64,000 nucleotides of DNA from Metabacillus fastidiosus NBRC 101226 (GCF_001591625.1 NZ_BCVG01000008.1:1-64000); one strand, 5' to 3'; shown: positions 51,020 to 59,419, counted from the first letter of the stretch. A program made the numbers and translations. The notes: a model not told the origin generated them from the sequence alone.

Positions 51020-52042
51020 TTACTCTATTATAGCTGTAATAATATGTTCTTTAATCAATGTCCACCTGTCACTAGGATTCATGATGAATTCCGATGCAAT
51101 GGCTATGACCAGGTCTTTTTCCGGAATACAGCAAATGACATTGCCGCCATCGCCCAGTGCCAAGTATGCAAAAATTCCGTTCTCTTCACGCAGCCACCAT
51201 AAATAGCCGTAATTATTAGGGTTCATCACTGTTGATTCACGAATCCATTTGTTTGAGATAATTTGCTTATTGTCCCAAATACCTCTGTTTATATATAAAA
51301 AACCGAAACTTGCCATATCCTGTGCAGTTAATGTGAGTCCCCATCCTCCTGTAGAGTTACCGTTTGGGTCTTTCACCCACCCTTTCACATTTTCCCCGAA
51401 TAAATCTTCAAATCCAAATGACTTCATTTCATGATCAGGGATTTCTTTCATACCAATAGGTTTAAATAAGTATTCGTTGGCAAGCTCACGGGCACTTTTC
51501 CCTGTACTACGAGTAATAATGGCTGAAAGCAGGTGTGCTCCCGCAGTGGAATATTTAAAAGTTCCGATACTTCCCTTTTGACCTAATATATCCAGCGTAT
51601 ACTTTATCCAATCAGGCTGCATGCACATTTTGTCCAGTGGTTCATGCCAGTCCTCAAATGGATAAGGAGCCGTCATAGTGAGAAGATGGCGTATCGTGAT
51701 TTCTTGTTTCTGTCTATCAGCAGGGTCGGGCACATATTCGGGGAAAAAATCGAGTACTTTCTGATCTGCATTTTTAATATATCCTGCCTCTATTACAATA
51801 CCGATGAGGGCTGATATGATACTTTTCGTTACAGATGTCATATGGTACGCATTATCCGCTCCATAACCGTTATAATATCTTTCATAGGCAATATATCCAT
51901 TTTTCACAATAACAATGCCGTTTATATTGCTGTACTCAGATTTTATAGCAGGATCAAGCTTTGAAAGCTTCTCAGCATCCATTCCTAAAGTTTTAGGGTC
52001 TGCAACTTGCCATTCTGTAGACGGCCAGTAGTTTCTTTGCAT
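51020..52042 (-). CDS. Serine beta-lactamase-like hydrolase (class C fold)
   Basis: A 340-residue serine hydrolase of the beta-lactamase/D-Ala-D-Ala carboxypeptidase family. The SxxK motif is in MTSVTKSIISALIG (Ser about 70). The YxN-like Tyr motif is in FKYSTAGAHLLS, and a late motif region is ALGDGGNVICCIPE. There is no signal peptide, so it is probably cytoplasmic and closer to esterase-like members than to secreted beta-lactamases. I chose ATG 52042 after AGAGAGGGATTTATC. It lies 36 bases after the MerR gene on the same strand, so the two form one operon. Confidence 0.9.
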   Translation of the reverse strand: MQRNYWPSTEWQVADPKTLGMDAEKLSKLDPAIKSEYSNINGIVIVKNGYIAYERYYNGYGADNAYHMTSVTKSIISALIGIVIEAGYIKNADQKVLDFFPEYVPDPADRQKQEITIRHLLTMTAPYPFEDWHEPLDKMCMQPDWIKYTLDILGQKGSIGTFKYSTAGAHLLSAIITRSTGKSARELANEYLFKPIGMKEIPDHEMKSFGFEDLFGENVKGWVKDPNGNSTGGWGLTLTAQDMASFGFLYINRGIWDNKQIISNKWIRESTVMNPNNYGYLWWLREENGIFAYLALGDGGNVICCIPEKDLVIAIASEFIMNPSDRWTLIKEHIITAIIE

Positions 52043-52078
52043 GATAAATCCCTCTCTAAAAAACATTTTTTATTATTG

Positions 52079-52903
52079 CTATTTTTTCTTTACAGGAAAA
52101 TACACCTCGGTCACAATATCTTCAGGAACAGCGGCTTGATTTGGGTCGGTTACATATACCTCATATGGTGATTTCACAAGCTCATATCCTTCCTTTTCTA
52201 TCCATTCCATCAGCTTGGCGTATACGGATGTCAATTCCGAATACGGCCCCTTTAAAACAGATTTTGCACAAAGGCCTCCAGGCAAATCTCTTGTTCCTTT
52301 TACAGTTTCCTCTATCGGGATGGCAAACTCTGTATCATTGCCGGTCGGATTATATTCAGGACTGTGATAAATAGTTATTGGCATACCAAGCAACGTTAGT
52401 TTTTCAGTGGCAATCTTTTCATATAGCCTGCTGAAATACTTTCCATATCCTAAAGCATAGTCATCACTGCTCATCATCTGACGAGTATAAAGAATATTCA
52501 TAGTTTCCGTTTCCACAAGCTGTACTTCTATATTGTCAAGGGATGACATAATGGATATGCCCTTTTCTAAATTTGAAATATCGTTGCTCATTTGTTTTAG
52601 AGTAGATTCAAAAGTATTTAGCCTTTCCTGTATTTCTTTTCTCTTCCGATTAAGAGCAGACCAAAGCTTCTCTTCTGATTGATCCTCTTCCAATTCCAGA
52701 ATGGCTTTGATTTCTTCGAGAGAAAAATGATAAGATTTCAAACGATTAATAAAGATCATCTTTTTTAACTGGCTGATGGAATAATATCTATAACCGCTGT
52801 CAGGATTAATCTCTTCAGGATGAATTAATCCAATTTCATCATAATATCGAAGTGTTTTGGTAGATACTCCGCATATTTTTGAAAATTCTCCAATCGTTAT
52901 CAA
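52079..52903 (-). CDS. MerR-family regulator with GyrI-like effector domain
   Basis: A 274-residue BmrR-type regulator. The N-terminal MerR helix-turn-helix reads TIGEFSKICGVSTKTLRYYD, EIGLIHPEEINPDSGYRYYS. A coiled-coil dimer helix (about 80-115) links to a C-terminal GyrI-like drug-binding domain (SEYNPTGNDTEFAIPIEE-like text, TRDLPGGLCAKSVLKGPYSE). Such proteins sense lipophilic or cationic compounds. Its promoter has the classic 19-base spacer with a palindrome (52947-52977), so it probably activates itself and the serine hydrolase downstream when the ligand is bound. Confidence 0.92.
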   Translation of the reverse strand: MITIGEFSKICGVSTKTLRYYDEIGLIHPEEINPDSGYRYYSISQLKKMIFINRLKSYHFSLEEIKAILELEEDQSEEKLWSALNRKRKEIQERLNTFESTLKQMSNDISNLEKGISIMSSLDNIEVQLVETETMNILYTRQMMSSDDYALGYGKYFSRLYEKIATEKLTLLGMPITIYHSPEYNPTGNDTEFAIPIEETVKGTRDLPGGLCAKSVLKGPYSELTSVYAKLMEWIEKEGYELVKSPYEVYVTDPNQAAVPEDIVTEVYFPVKKK

Positions 52904-52946
52904 GAGGTCACCTCCGTTTTTATATATTAATAATCTCTTCCATTCT

Positions 52947-52977
52947 TTTATACACCTTCCCCTAAGGGAAAAGTCAA
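52947..52977 (-). promoter_or_regulatory. MerR-type promoter/operator with 19-bp spacer
   Basis: On the minus strand TTGACT (52977-52972) and TATAAA (52952-52947) are separated by exactly 19 bases containing the palindrome CCCTTAGGGGAAGG-like (TTTCCCTTAGGGGAAGG). Overlong spacing with a central palindrome is the hallmark of MerR activation by DNA distortion. It is placed about 45 bases before the regulator's start. Confidence 0.9.
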
Positions 52978-52983
52978 CTGCAA

Positions 52984-53015
52984 AAAAACTGCCGGCACTG
53001 GGGCCGGCAGTTTTG
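52984..53015 (-). terminator. Terminator of the coat-protein pair
   Basis: On the minus strand AAAACTGCCGGCC pairs with GCCGGCAGTTTTTTT. Strong GC stem and T-run right after the gene at 53020-53361. Confidence 0.9.
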
Positions 53016-53019
53016 AATA

Positions 53020-53361
53020 TTATTGTTCTGTAAGTTCTAAAGCTTTATCAGCTTTCTTAAGATCATGAGATATTTGTTCTTTAATATCATAAGCATGATA
53101 CATTTCATTATCAATCATATATTGAGCAATCTTTTCATGGGCATCAATTGCTTTATCGAGCTGTTTTTTGAGAACTTCTCTTACTTCAGGTGTCGCTGTT
53201 TCAGTAATCGCCACAGCGTAATTTCTTACACCTGCCTTTGCTGATAATAACAAATCAGTTGCGATAGCCATATCGTCCATTGTCTCCGCAAAAGCATTAC
53301 TTTTTTTCGTTTTTTTCTCTTTTTTTGTTTTCTTCTCTGTTTCTGTCTTTGTTTGGGCCAT
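53020..53361 (-). CDS. CotF-like spore coat protein
   Basis: A 113-residue protein of the CotF/YraF family. An N-terminal Lys/Glu/Thr-rich tail (residues 1-22) precedes a ferritin-like helical domain: DDMAIATDLLLSAKAGVRNY, AVAITETATPEVREVLKKQL, HEKIAQYMIDNEMYHAYDI. Small proteins of this type are packed in the spore coat. In B. subtilis the related yraF/yraG genes lie beside adhB, just as here. ATG 53361 follows AAGGAGGAGATTTG. It is downstream of the second coat-like gene with a 14-base gap, in one operon. Confidence 0.85.
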   Translation of the reverse strand: MAQTKTETEKKTKKEKKTKKSNAFAETMDDMAIATDLLLSAKAGVRNYAVAITETATPEVREVLKKQLDKAIDAHEKIAQYMIDNEMYHAYDIKEQISHDLKKADKALELTEQ

Positions 53362-53375
53362 AACAAATCTCCTCC

Positions 53376-53585
53376 TTATTTAGCATTCTTCAAAATTTCT
53401 TTTAATTCCTCAATTGCTTTTGAAGAGTTTTTTATGTCATCCTTTAATAATTTTTTCAACTCACTGTCTTTTACAAGTTCAAGCATTGCTGTACTTTTAG
53501 TCGCACAAGCAGTTTTAAATAAAAGTACCTCATGCACCTCAAGCTTTTCATGCATCGCTAATTCTTTTTTTGCCATTTTTTTCAC
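53376..53585 (-). CDS. Small CotF-like (YraG/YraE-type) protein
   Basis: A 69-residue helical protein (LAMHEKLEVHEVLLFKTACA, TKSTAMLELVKDSELKKLLK, SSKAIEELKEILKNAK). It matches the short CotF-related proteins that precede YraF-like proteins in Bacillus. An internal ATG three codons in (MAKKELAMHEKLEVHE) is a possible start; AAAAGGAGTG lies close to the first ATG at 53585. It begins the two-gene coat operon, divergent from the adhB-like gene. Confidence 0.75.
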   Translation of the reverse strand: MKKMAKKELAMHEKLEVHEVLLFKTACATKSTAMLELVKDSELKKLLKDDIKNSSKAIEELKEILKNAK

Positions 53586-53758
53586 TCCTTTTCATTAACT
53601 TCATATTGTTGGATTACCCGCAATCTATTAAATCAATCCCATTTTTTAAAATTAGTCATATTAAAATTTTGAATCTTCTAATGGGAAAATTCACTTTTTC
53701 AAGTATTCCATAAAAAATAAGGGTATAGAGGAAAGAGTCTGTACGAGGAGGGGAAAAT

Positions 53759-54898
53759 ATGAAAGCAGTTACGTTTCAAGGAGCAAAGGATATCCAAGTT
53801 AAAAATGTGGAAGATCCAAAGATCGAAAAGCCGGATGATATTATAGTCAAAATTACATCGACGGCCATTTGTGGATCAGATCTCCATATTTATGTAGGTG
53901 CTTTACCTGCCCATCCTGATTATGTTATTGGACATGAGCCAATGGGAATTGTGGAAGAGGTTGGTTCTGATGTAACGAAGGTGAAAAAGGGAGACCGTGT
54001 TGTTATTCCATTCAATATTTCTTGCGGGGAATGTTTTTTCTGCAAGCATGATATGGAAAGCCAGTGTGATGATTCTAACCCTAATCCTGCCATTGATTCG
54101 GCGGGTTACTTCGGATTTACGGAAAGGTATGGGAATTATCCTGGAGGCCAGGCGGAATATTTGCGCGTTCCATACGGAAACTTCATGCCATTTGTTATTC
54201 CAGAATCATGCGAGCTTGAAGACGAGGCTCTTTTGTTTATGTCAGATGTTCTTCCGACTGCCTATTGGAGTGTGGAAAATGCCGGTGTAAAAAATGGTGA
54301 TACCGTTATTATTTTAGGATGTGGTCCAATCGGGCTAATGGTTCAGAAGTTCGCCTGGATGAAAGGTGCGAACCGGGTTATTGCGGTTGATAATCTGCCT
54401 TATCGTCTTTTAAAAGCGAAACATATGAACAATGTAGAAATCTGCAATTTTGAAGAACATGATGATACTGGAAAGTTTTTACGTGCACTGACGAACGGTG
54501 GTGCCAATATTGTCATTGACTGCGTCGGAATGGACGGTAAAAAATCGCCAATGGAAAAAGTTCAGCAAAAGCTCCATCTGCAGGGTGGAACGCTTAGTGC
54601 GATTCAGATCGCGATGGATGCAGTCAGAAAGTTTGGAACAATTCAGATGACTGGCGCATATGGCTCCCTTTACAACGCTTTCCCGCTCGGTCACATTTGG
54701 GAACGTAACCTCACACTTAAAATGGGACAGGCTCCTGTTATCCACTATATGCCTTTGCTGTTTGATAAGATTACGAATGGTGAATTTGATCCGACTGAAA
54801 TTATTACACATAAAGTTCCACTTGACGATGCAGCAAAAGCATACCAAATTTTCAATAATCATGAGGATGAAGTTGTAAAAGTTGTCTTGAAACCATAA
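53759..54898 (+). CDS. adhB: Zinc-dependent alcohol dehydrogenase, AdhB-like
   Basis: A 379-residue medium-chain dehydrogenase. The catalytic zinc ligands are in AICGSDLH and GHEPMGIVEEVG. The structural zinc motif is CGECFFCKHDMESQC. The nucleotide-binding Gly-rich turn is GCGPIGLM. It oxidises an alcohol or aldehyde-derived substrate with NAD(P). The long insert after residue 230 (SPMEKVQQKLHLQGGTLSAI) is typical of the glutathione-independent formaldehyde dehydrogenase-like/AdhB group. The ATG follows GAGGAGGGGAAAAT. It is divergent from two CotF-like genes, the arrangement of the B. subtilis yra/adhB locus, so sporulation-linked expression is likely. Confidence 0.88.
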   Translation: MKAVTFQGAKDIQVKNVEDPKIEKPDDIIVKITSTAICGSDLHIYVGALPAHPDYVIGHEPMGIVEEVGSDVTKVKKGDRVVIPFNISCGECFFCKHDMESQCDDSNPNPAIDSAGYFGFTERYGNYPGGQAEYLRVPYGNFMPFVIPESCELEDEALLFMSDVLPTAYWSVENAGVKNGDTVIILGCGPIGLMVQKFAWMKGANRVIAVDNLPYRLLKAKHMNNVEICNFEEHDDTGKFLRALTNGGANIVIDCVGMDGKKSPMEKVQQKLHLQGGTLSAIQIAMDAVRKFGTIQMTGAYGSLYNAFPLGHIWERNLTLKMGQAPVIHYMPLLFDKITNGEFDPTEIITHKVPLDDAAKAYQIFNNHEDEVVKVVLKP

Positions 54899-54904
54899 AT
54901 TTAT

Positions 54905-54936
54905 ATCCTCCTCTTGCAAAAGCATGAGGAGGTTTT
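54905..54936 (+). terminator. adhB terminator
   Basis: ATCCTCCTC pairs with GAGGAGGT across a short loop and is followed by TTTTT. Confidence 0.8.
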
Positions 54937-55059
54937 TAACGAAGGCACTCATTTAAAATAAAAATAATTTATAAAACTTTTCATTTGCCTAATACTAATA
55001 AATATAAAAATAATGACAAGTTTAATCCTTGAAAATTTATCAATTGGAGTTGGTAAAAG

Positions 55060-55680
55060 ATGAACACAGGTAATTGTGATTTCTCTATAATGGAACAGCA
55101 ATTTTCAGAAGAAATAAAGCAAATTACTAATAAATTACGCGAACTGAAATCATTAGGAAATGAGAAGAACTGTCTCTTAAGCAAGCTCGGAGAAATTAAG
55201 GATAAATTTTTGGAAGTCGAATCCATTGCTACTTCTTTTTATTTAAACTGTTATTTATCTGCTTTTACAGATAAATATGCAGATCTTTCTCTCTGTGTTC
55301 AAAGACTGTCTGTCCGTCAGCATGGTGCGTTGATCGCAGTCCAGCGGCGTGACTCTATTCACTCTATTATCCAAAAAGGAACAGATATAGGAGCTGCTTT
55401 AACACCTGAATTGCTGGAAGCTATCTTTTATCCCGGTAATCCTCTTCATGACGGGGCAGCGGTAGTTCATGGCAATCAAATTGTTTCAGCAGCGAATGTT
55501 CTCCCTTTAACAAATAAAGTGATAATAGGAAGAAAGCTTGGTACCCGCCACCGTGCTGCATTAGGTTTATCAGAGCAGTCTGATGCACTTGTATTAGTTG
55601 TCTCAGAAGAAACAGGCAGAGTTTCCTTCGCGCTTGACGGAAAACTTTATCCCATTGCTACCGCTCATCCTGTTTATTAA
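55060..55680 (+). CDS. cdaS: Diadenylate cyclase, CdaS-like
   Basis: A 206-residue c-di-AMP synthase. Residues about 75-205 form the DisA_N cyclase domain with the catalytic LHDGAAVV and the nucleotide-binding GTRHRAALGLS plus VSEETGRVS. Residues 1-70 are a helical regulatory domain (FSEEIKQITNKLRELKSLGN, SKLGEIKDKFLEVESI). This arrangement, a soluble protein with a helical N-terminus, matches B. subtilis CdaS, which works in sporulation, and not the membrane CdaA or the DisA checkpoint protein. Its position next to the coat-protein/adhB genes supports that. The start ATG 55060 has a TTGGAGTTGGT-type site. A terminator follows at 55684. Confidence 0.9.
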   Translation: MNTGNCDFSIMEQQFSEEIKQITNKLRELKSLGNEKNCLLSKLGEIKDKFLEVESIATSFYLNCYLSAFTDKYADLSLCVQRLSVRQHGALIAVQRRDSIHSIIQKGTDIGAALTPELLEAIFYPGNPLHDGAAVVHGNQIVSAANVLPLTNKVIIGRKLGTRHRAALGLSEQSDALVLVVSEETGRVSFALDGKLYPIATAHPVY

Positions 55681-55683
55681 AAT

Positions 55684-55714
55684 AAAACATGCCCAAGAAA
55701 TCTAGGCATGTTTT
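55684..55714 (+). terminator. cdaS terminator
   Basis: AAAACATGCC pairs with GGCATGTTTT and is followed by T residues. A second hairpin at about 55777-55814 (TATCAGACACT with AGTGCCTGATA) can terminate the convergent FMN reductase operon. Confidence 0.85.
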
Positions 55715-55842
55715 TGATATTTTATCTTTCGTTTTTAATCATGTCTGCTAACATCCTGCTGTTCGTTAAACAGTTTAAAAATATCAGACACTTTTATCAG
55801 TGCCTGATAGTCCATTCATTATTTACTTATCATTTAAGACTT

Positions 55843-56391
55843 TTAGCGCAAAGTTTTTAATGCGCCGCTCCAAGCGATCACTTGATCAAGCATAGCATTA
55901 ACATTGGTTAGATGAAGTTCAGCTGGTTTGAATACTGTTCCGTTTTCGAAATCTGTAAATAAGGACAATGTTGGATGTACACGAACATCAGCAATCATTA
56001 ATTCTCCCATAATTCCACGTAAATGTTCAGCTGCACGAGCTCCGCCAGTTGAACCATAACTTACGATACCTGCCGCTTTGTTGTTCCATGCTTCACGAGC
56101 GAAATCAAGCGCATTTTTCAGTGCTCCTGTAATGCTGTGATTATATTCTTGGACGATGAATACAAATCCATCCAACTCAGCAAGTTTTTCATTCCAGGCA
56201 GCAATTCCTGGTTCTGTTCCATCAGTTGTTCCTAAAAACGGAAGATTATAATCAGCAATATCGACAATTTCGTAGTTAGCATCTCCACGTTTGTCAGCAA
56301 TATTTTTTACCCATTCTCCTACTTGCGGGCTAACACGTCCTTCACGTGTACTGCCTAAAATGATTCCAATGTTTAATTTTTTAGTTGTCAT
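55843..56391 (-). CDS. NADPH-dependent FMN reductase
   Basis: A 182-residue flavodoxin-like reductase. Motifs seen are IGIILGSTREGRVSPQVGEW (phosphate-binding loop), FVIVQEYNHSITGALKNALD (substrate and FMN site) and GIVSYGSTGGARAAEHLRGI. Members reduce FMN, azo dyes, quinones or chromate. I chose ATG 56391 after AAGGAGGAAAAAACT; a 17-codon upstream extension in the same frame is possible. It is the last gene of the DoxX-VOC-LLM-reductase operon, fitting a role in two-electron quinone or azo reduction. Confidence 0.88.
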   Translation of the reverse strand: MTTKKLNIGIILGSTREGRVSPQVGEWVKNIADKRGDANYEIVDIADYNLPFLGTTDGTEPGIAAWNEKLAELDGFVFIVQEYNHSITGALKNALDFAREAWNNKAAGIVSYGSTGGARAAEHLRGIMGELMIADVRVHPTLSLFTDFENGTVFKPAELHLTNVNAMLDQVIAWSGALKTLR

Positions 56392-56463
56392 AGTTTTTTC
56401 CTCCTTGATTTGTTTTCCAAATAATTTATTTAAAAATCCCATTTATTACACCACCATTATTTT

Positions 56464-57537
56464 TTACTTACTTGTTTCTTTCCGAACAATTGGAGCTATC
56501 TCCGTCGCTAGCAATTCAATGCCCTCAGCTACTTTCTTAAAAGGCAGACCGCCTATATCTATTTGAGCCATGAAACGCTGATGGCCAAAAAGCTCATATT
56601 GCCGAAGGATTTTCTCGATGATCTGCTGTGGGCTTCCCACAAATAAAGCTGTATCCTTATTTGTTAATTGTTCAAAATCTGTTCTGGATATTCTTCTTGC
56701 AGTCATCCCTCGCTGAACGTTTACATATGACCAGTAATTTGAATAATATGGATAAAATTCTTCCTTCGCTTGTTGAGTTGTCTTCGAAATGTACCCATGA
56801 CCTGTTAGACATACCTTCAGATTTTCCGGATCATGCCCAGCCTCTATCCCTGTTTGGCGGTACAAATCAACTAATGGCTTAAAATGCATTGGATCGCCGC
56901 CAAGTATTACTAAAGTCATTCCAATCCCTAGCTCACCGGCACGAACTGCACTTCCAGGTGTGCCTCCAACACCGATTGAGATTGGTATTTGGTTTTGTAG
57001 AGGTCTAGGTGCAATTTCAGCATTTCTTAATGATGAGCGAAATTGACCATTCCATGTAATTCTCTCGTTTTTATTGAGTTGTAAAAATAAATCGATATGT
57101 TCTGAGAATAATGTATCATAGTCATTTATGTCGTAACCGAAAAGAGGAAAAGATTCCGCGAATGCACCACGACCTGCGATTATTTCCGCCCGTCCATCTG
57201 AAAGTAAATCCAAGGTAGCAAAGTCTTCAAACAAACGAACAGGGTCAATAGTGCTTAATACTGTTGTCGCGCTTGTCAATTTGATTTGTTTCGTTATTTG
57301 GGCGATAGCAGCTAAAACAACAGGAGGTGCGGAAGTTGCATAGTCTAAGCGGTGATGCTCACCTACACCAAAAATGTCCAGTCCAGCTTCGTCAGCAAGT
57401 TTTGCAGCTTGGATTATTTCCTTTATTCTTTGCCCGGAACTAATTGTTTTTCCGTTATGTGGATCCGGACCGATATCTCCAAGCGTATAAATGCCAATTT
57501 CTATTCCTGAATTTTTAAATTTCTCTTCTTTTCCCAT
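56464..57537 (-). CDS. LLM-class flavin-dependent oxidoreductase
   Basis: A 357-residue luciferase-like monooxygenase fold enzyme. Typical blocks are GIYTLGDIGPDPHNGKTIS, DEAGLDIFGVGEHHRLDYAT, the strand LTSATTVLSTIDPVRLFEDF and GRAEIIAGRGAFAESFPLFG. Such enzymes oxidise or reduce small molecules with FMN, which the reductase downstream could supply. It lies 21 bases after the VOC gene and before the reductase gene, so it belongs to the same operon. Confidence 0.9.
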   Translation of the reverse strand: MGKEEKFKNSGIEIGIYTLGDIGPDPHNGKTISSGQRIKEIIQAAKLADEAGLDIFGVGEHHRLDYATSAPPVVLAAIAQITKQIKLTSATTVLSTIDPVRLFEDFATLDLLSDGRAEIIAGRGAFAESFPLFGYDINDYDTLFSEHIDLFLQLNKNERITWNGQFRSSLRNAEIAPRPLQNQIPISIGVGGTPGSAVRAGELGIGMTLVILGGDPMHFKPLVDLYRQTGIEAGHDPENLKVCLTGHGYISKTTQQAKEEFYPYYSNYWSYVNVQRGMTARRISRTDFEQLTNKDTALFVGSPQQIIEKILRQYELFGHQRFMAQIDIGGLPFKKVAEGIELLATEIAPIVRKETSK

Positions 57538-57557
57538 AATAGTATTTCCCCCAGCAA

Positions 57558-58406
57558 TTAGACTTGTAAGTAAATACGATTACCTGAAGGATCTGAAGTA
57601 ATAAAAGAATTATTTTCTTCAGTAACAGATACTCCAATACTATTCAACTGGGTAATAATTTTATTTCTCTTTTCCTCATTTGGAAGCATTAAAGTAAATG
57701 ATTCGAGCCCAACACTATTAGGAGAAGGTGCAGGTGCCCCTACACCATTCCAAGTATTTAAGCCAATATGGTGATGATATTTACTATCCGAAATGAAAAG
57801 TGCCTGAGCGCCATATCGGTTTACTACTTCAAATCCGAGTCCTTTTATATAGAATTCTTCCGTCTTCTTTAATTCGGACACATGCAAATGGATATGTCCC
57901 ATAACGGTAGCAGCAGGGAGACCTTTCCACGATTGCTGTTTACCTTCAGCCAGGAGGCTTACAAAATTCAGTGGATCAACTGCCATTTCCACTTCCTCAT
58001 TACCCCACTTCCATTCAGAAGGGTCACGGTCTATATAGATTTCAATTCCATTTCCATCCGGGTCAGATAAGTAAAGAGCTTCACTTACAAGATGGTCTGA
58101 AGAACCAAACCGTAAACCAATTCCGATAAAGTGCTGCACTATTTTAGCTAAATCAGAGCGTCTTGGCAGAAGAAGCGCAAAGTGATATAAGCCAGTCGTT
58201 CTCTCTTGTTTAGGAACAATATTATTCGGCTGTTGAATGGATAATAATACTGTCTTTCCATCCGCAGTCAGGCTGACGGATGTTTCAGTTTGTTCTAATA
58301 CTTTAAAGCCGATTACTTTTTGATAGAATGCTAACGACCGTTCTAAATTTTGCACCTTTAAGTTAACTTGGCCTACGAATGTAACAGGTTTCTGATGAAA
58401 ATTCAT
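57558..58406 (-). CDS. CatE-like ring-cleavage dioxygenase (VOC family)
   Basis: A 282-residue protein with two vicinal-oxygen-chelate modules. The first starts FVGQVNLKVQNLERSLAFYQ, the second starts MGHIHLHVSELKKTEEFYIK. Metal-ligand positions His/Glu are visible in GHIHLHV, HHHIGLNTW and the C-terminal SFTLMLP region. It resembles B. subtilis CatE, which opens catechol rings in quinone detoxification. It is 14 bases after the DoxX gene, as in the catDE operon. Substrate assignment is by this context. Confidence 0.85.
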   Translation of the reverse strand: MNFHQKPVTFVGQVNLKVQNLERSLAFYQKVIGFKVLEQTETSVSLTADGKTVLLSIQQPNNIVPKQERTTGLYHFALLLPRRSDLAKIVQHFIGIGLRFGSSDHLVSEALYLSDPDGNGIEIYIDRDPSEWKWGNEEVEMAVDPLNFVSLLAEGKQQSWKGLPAATVMGHIHLHVSELKKTEEFYIKGLGFEVVNRYGAQALFISDSKYHHHIGLNTWNGVGAPAPSPNSVGLESFTLMLPNEEKRNKIITQLNSIGVSVTEENNSFITSDPSGNRIYLQV

Positions 58407-58419
58407 TTTAGTTACCTCC

Positions 58420-58830
58420 TTACTCAGCTTTTTTAGAACGAAACAGTACGTTATCTAAAGCTAAAAGAGATCTTTTTGTTATAGCAAGATATATTGAAAT
58501 TGCCATTAATGCTAAATCAAGTTCATATCCTGCCATTTGACCATTTCCAAGGAATCCAGCAGCGAGTTTCACTTTCACAATCGCAACAGCCAGAATAATA
58601 ACAAATAAAATGGAAATAACCCTTGTTCCCAATCCTAAAACAACAGCAATACCACCAATTAATTCAATTAGAGCTACCATATAGGCAGTGAAGCCTGGAA
58701 GCCCTAGACTTTCAAAAAATCCAACCGTATTTTCAATGCCACCTTGAAATTTTGATAACCCGTGCATTAAAAAAGTTATACCTAAAAATACTCTTAAAAT
58801 TGTTGCAGCTACTTTATTTTTTCTTTCCAT
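58420..58830 (-). CDS. DoxX-family membrane protein, CatD-like
   Basis: A 136-residue membrane protein with four hydrophobic segments: TILRVFLGITFLMHGLSKFQ, GFTAYMVALIELIGGIAVVL, VISILFVIILAVAIVKVKL and the last near 105-120. The DoxX pattern, with the GHGLSKFQGG-type loop, is clear. CatD, its B. subtilis counterpart, is a partner of CatE in resistance to catechols and quinones. It is the first gene of the operon and faces the YodB-type regulator gene across a 187-base region. Confidence 0.88.
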   Translation of the reverse strand: MERKNKVAATILRVFLGITFLMHGLSKFQGGIENTVGFFESLGLPGFTAYMVALIELIGGIAVVLGLGTRVISILFVIILAVAIVKVKLAAGFLGNGQMAGYELDLALMAISIYLAITKRSLLALDNVLFRSKKAE

Positions 58831-59017
58831 TTACGTAACACTTCCTCGTTATTTTTTACTTTTAACTAACAAATTGCTTTTTTAGAAAATTAATTAGTTA
58901 GTTACTTTATGTAAGTTAGTATATAATCACAACATAATATAGTCAAGTAAGTTTTTTATTAAAAGTAATTTAATTATTTACAATTCTGTTTATAATATAA
59001 GTAAGGAGTTGATTTAA
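58831..59017. promoter_or_regulatory. Divergent promoter region with candidate YodB/CatR operator
   Basis: The 187-base intergenic region contains repeated GTTA/TAAC-type half sites: TTAGTTAGTTAC near 58895, and TTACTTTATGTAA (58902-58914), close in shape to the TACT-N-AGTA boxes bound by YodB/CatR. It is directly followed by TATAAT (58921-58926). A second -10-like TATAAT lies near 58991 ahead of the regulator gene. It most likely holds the promoters of both transcripts and a shared operator. Confidence 0.6.
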
Positions 59018-59326
59018 TTGGATAAGTCGATTTGTCCCAGATTTGAAAAAGCGATGGGGCTATTAGGCCAAAGATGGACAGGAATGATTATTTACCAGTT
59101 ATTATTAGGTCCGCAGCGTTTTTGTACTATTGAATCTTCAGTAGGTGTAAGTGGCAGGGTACTTTCAGAAAGGTTAAAGGATTTGGAGAACAAAGGGATT
59201 GTTAAGCGAGATGTTTATCCAGAAACTCCAGTTCGAATCGAATATTCCTTGACAGATAAAGGTTTAGCATTAGAGCCTCTTATGAGAGATATAGAAAAAT
59301 GGTCACAAAACTGGTTGAATGCTTAA
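59018..59326 (+). CDS. HxlR-family redox-sensing regulator, YodB/CatR-like
   Basis: A 102-residue winged-helix repressor of the HxlR family. The N-terminal MDKSICPRFEKAMGLLGQRW keeps the cysteine at position 6 that in YodB and CatR senses diamide and quinones. The HTH follows (GPQRFCTIESSVGVSGRVLS, RLKDLENKGIVKRDV). TTG 59018 follows TAAGGAGTTG. Divergence from the catDE-like operon makes it the probable regulator: quinone modification of Cys6 would release repression. A bidirectional terminator lies after it. Confidence 0.9.
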   Translation: MDKSICPRFEKAMGLLGQRWTGMIIYQLLLGPQRFCTIESSVGVSGRVLSERLKDLENKGIVKRDVYPETPVRIEYSLTDKGLALEPLMRDIEKWSQNWLNA

Positions 59327-59347
59327 AAACCTAAGAATTTATATTTA

Positions 59348-59391
59348 AAAAGGATACAACTGGGTAAGATTATTACCCAGTTGTATCCTTT
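59348..59391. terminator. Bidirectional terminator
   Basis: AAAGGATACAACTGGGTAA (59348-59366) pairs with TTACCCAGTTGTATCCTTT (59373-59391). A perfect long stem serving the HxlR gene and the convergent ABC operon. Confidence 0.9.
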
Positions 59392-59419
59392 CTTATCTAT
59401 AATCAATATTTGTTTATAG

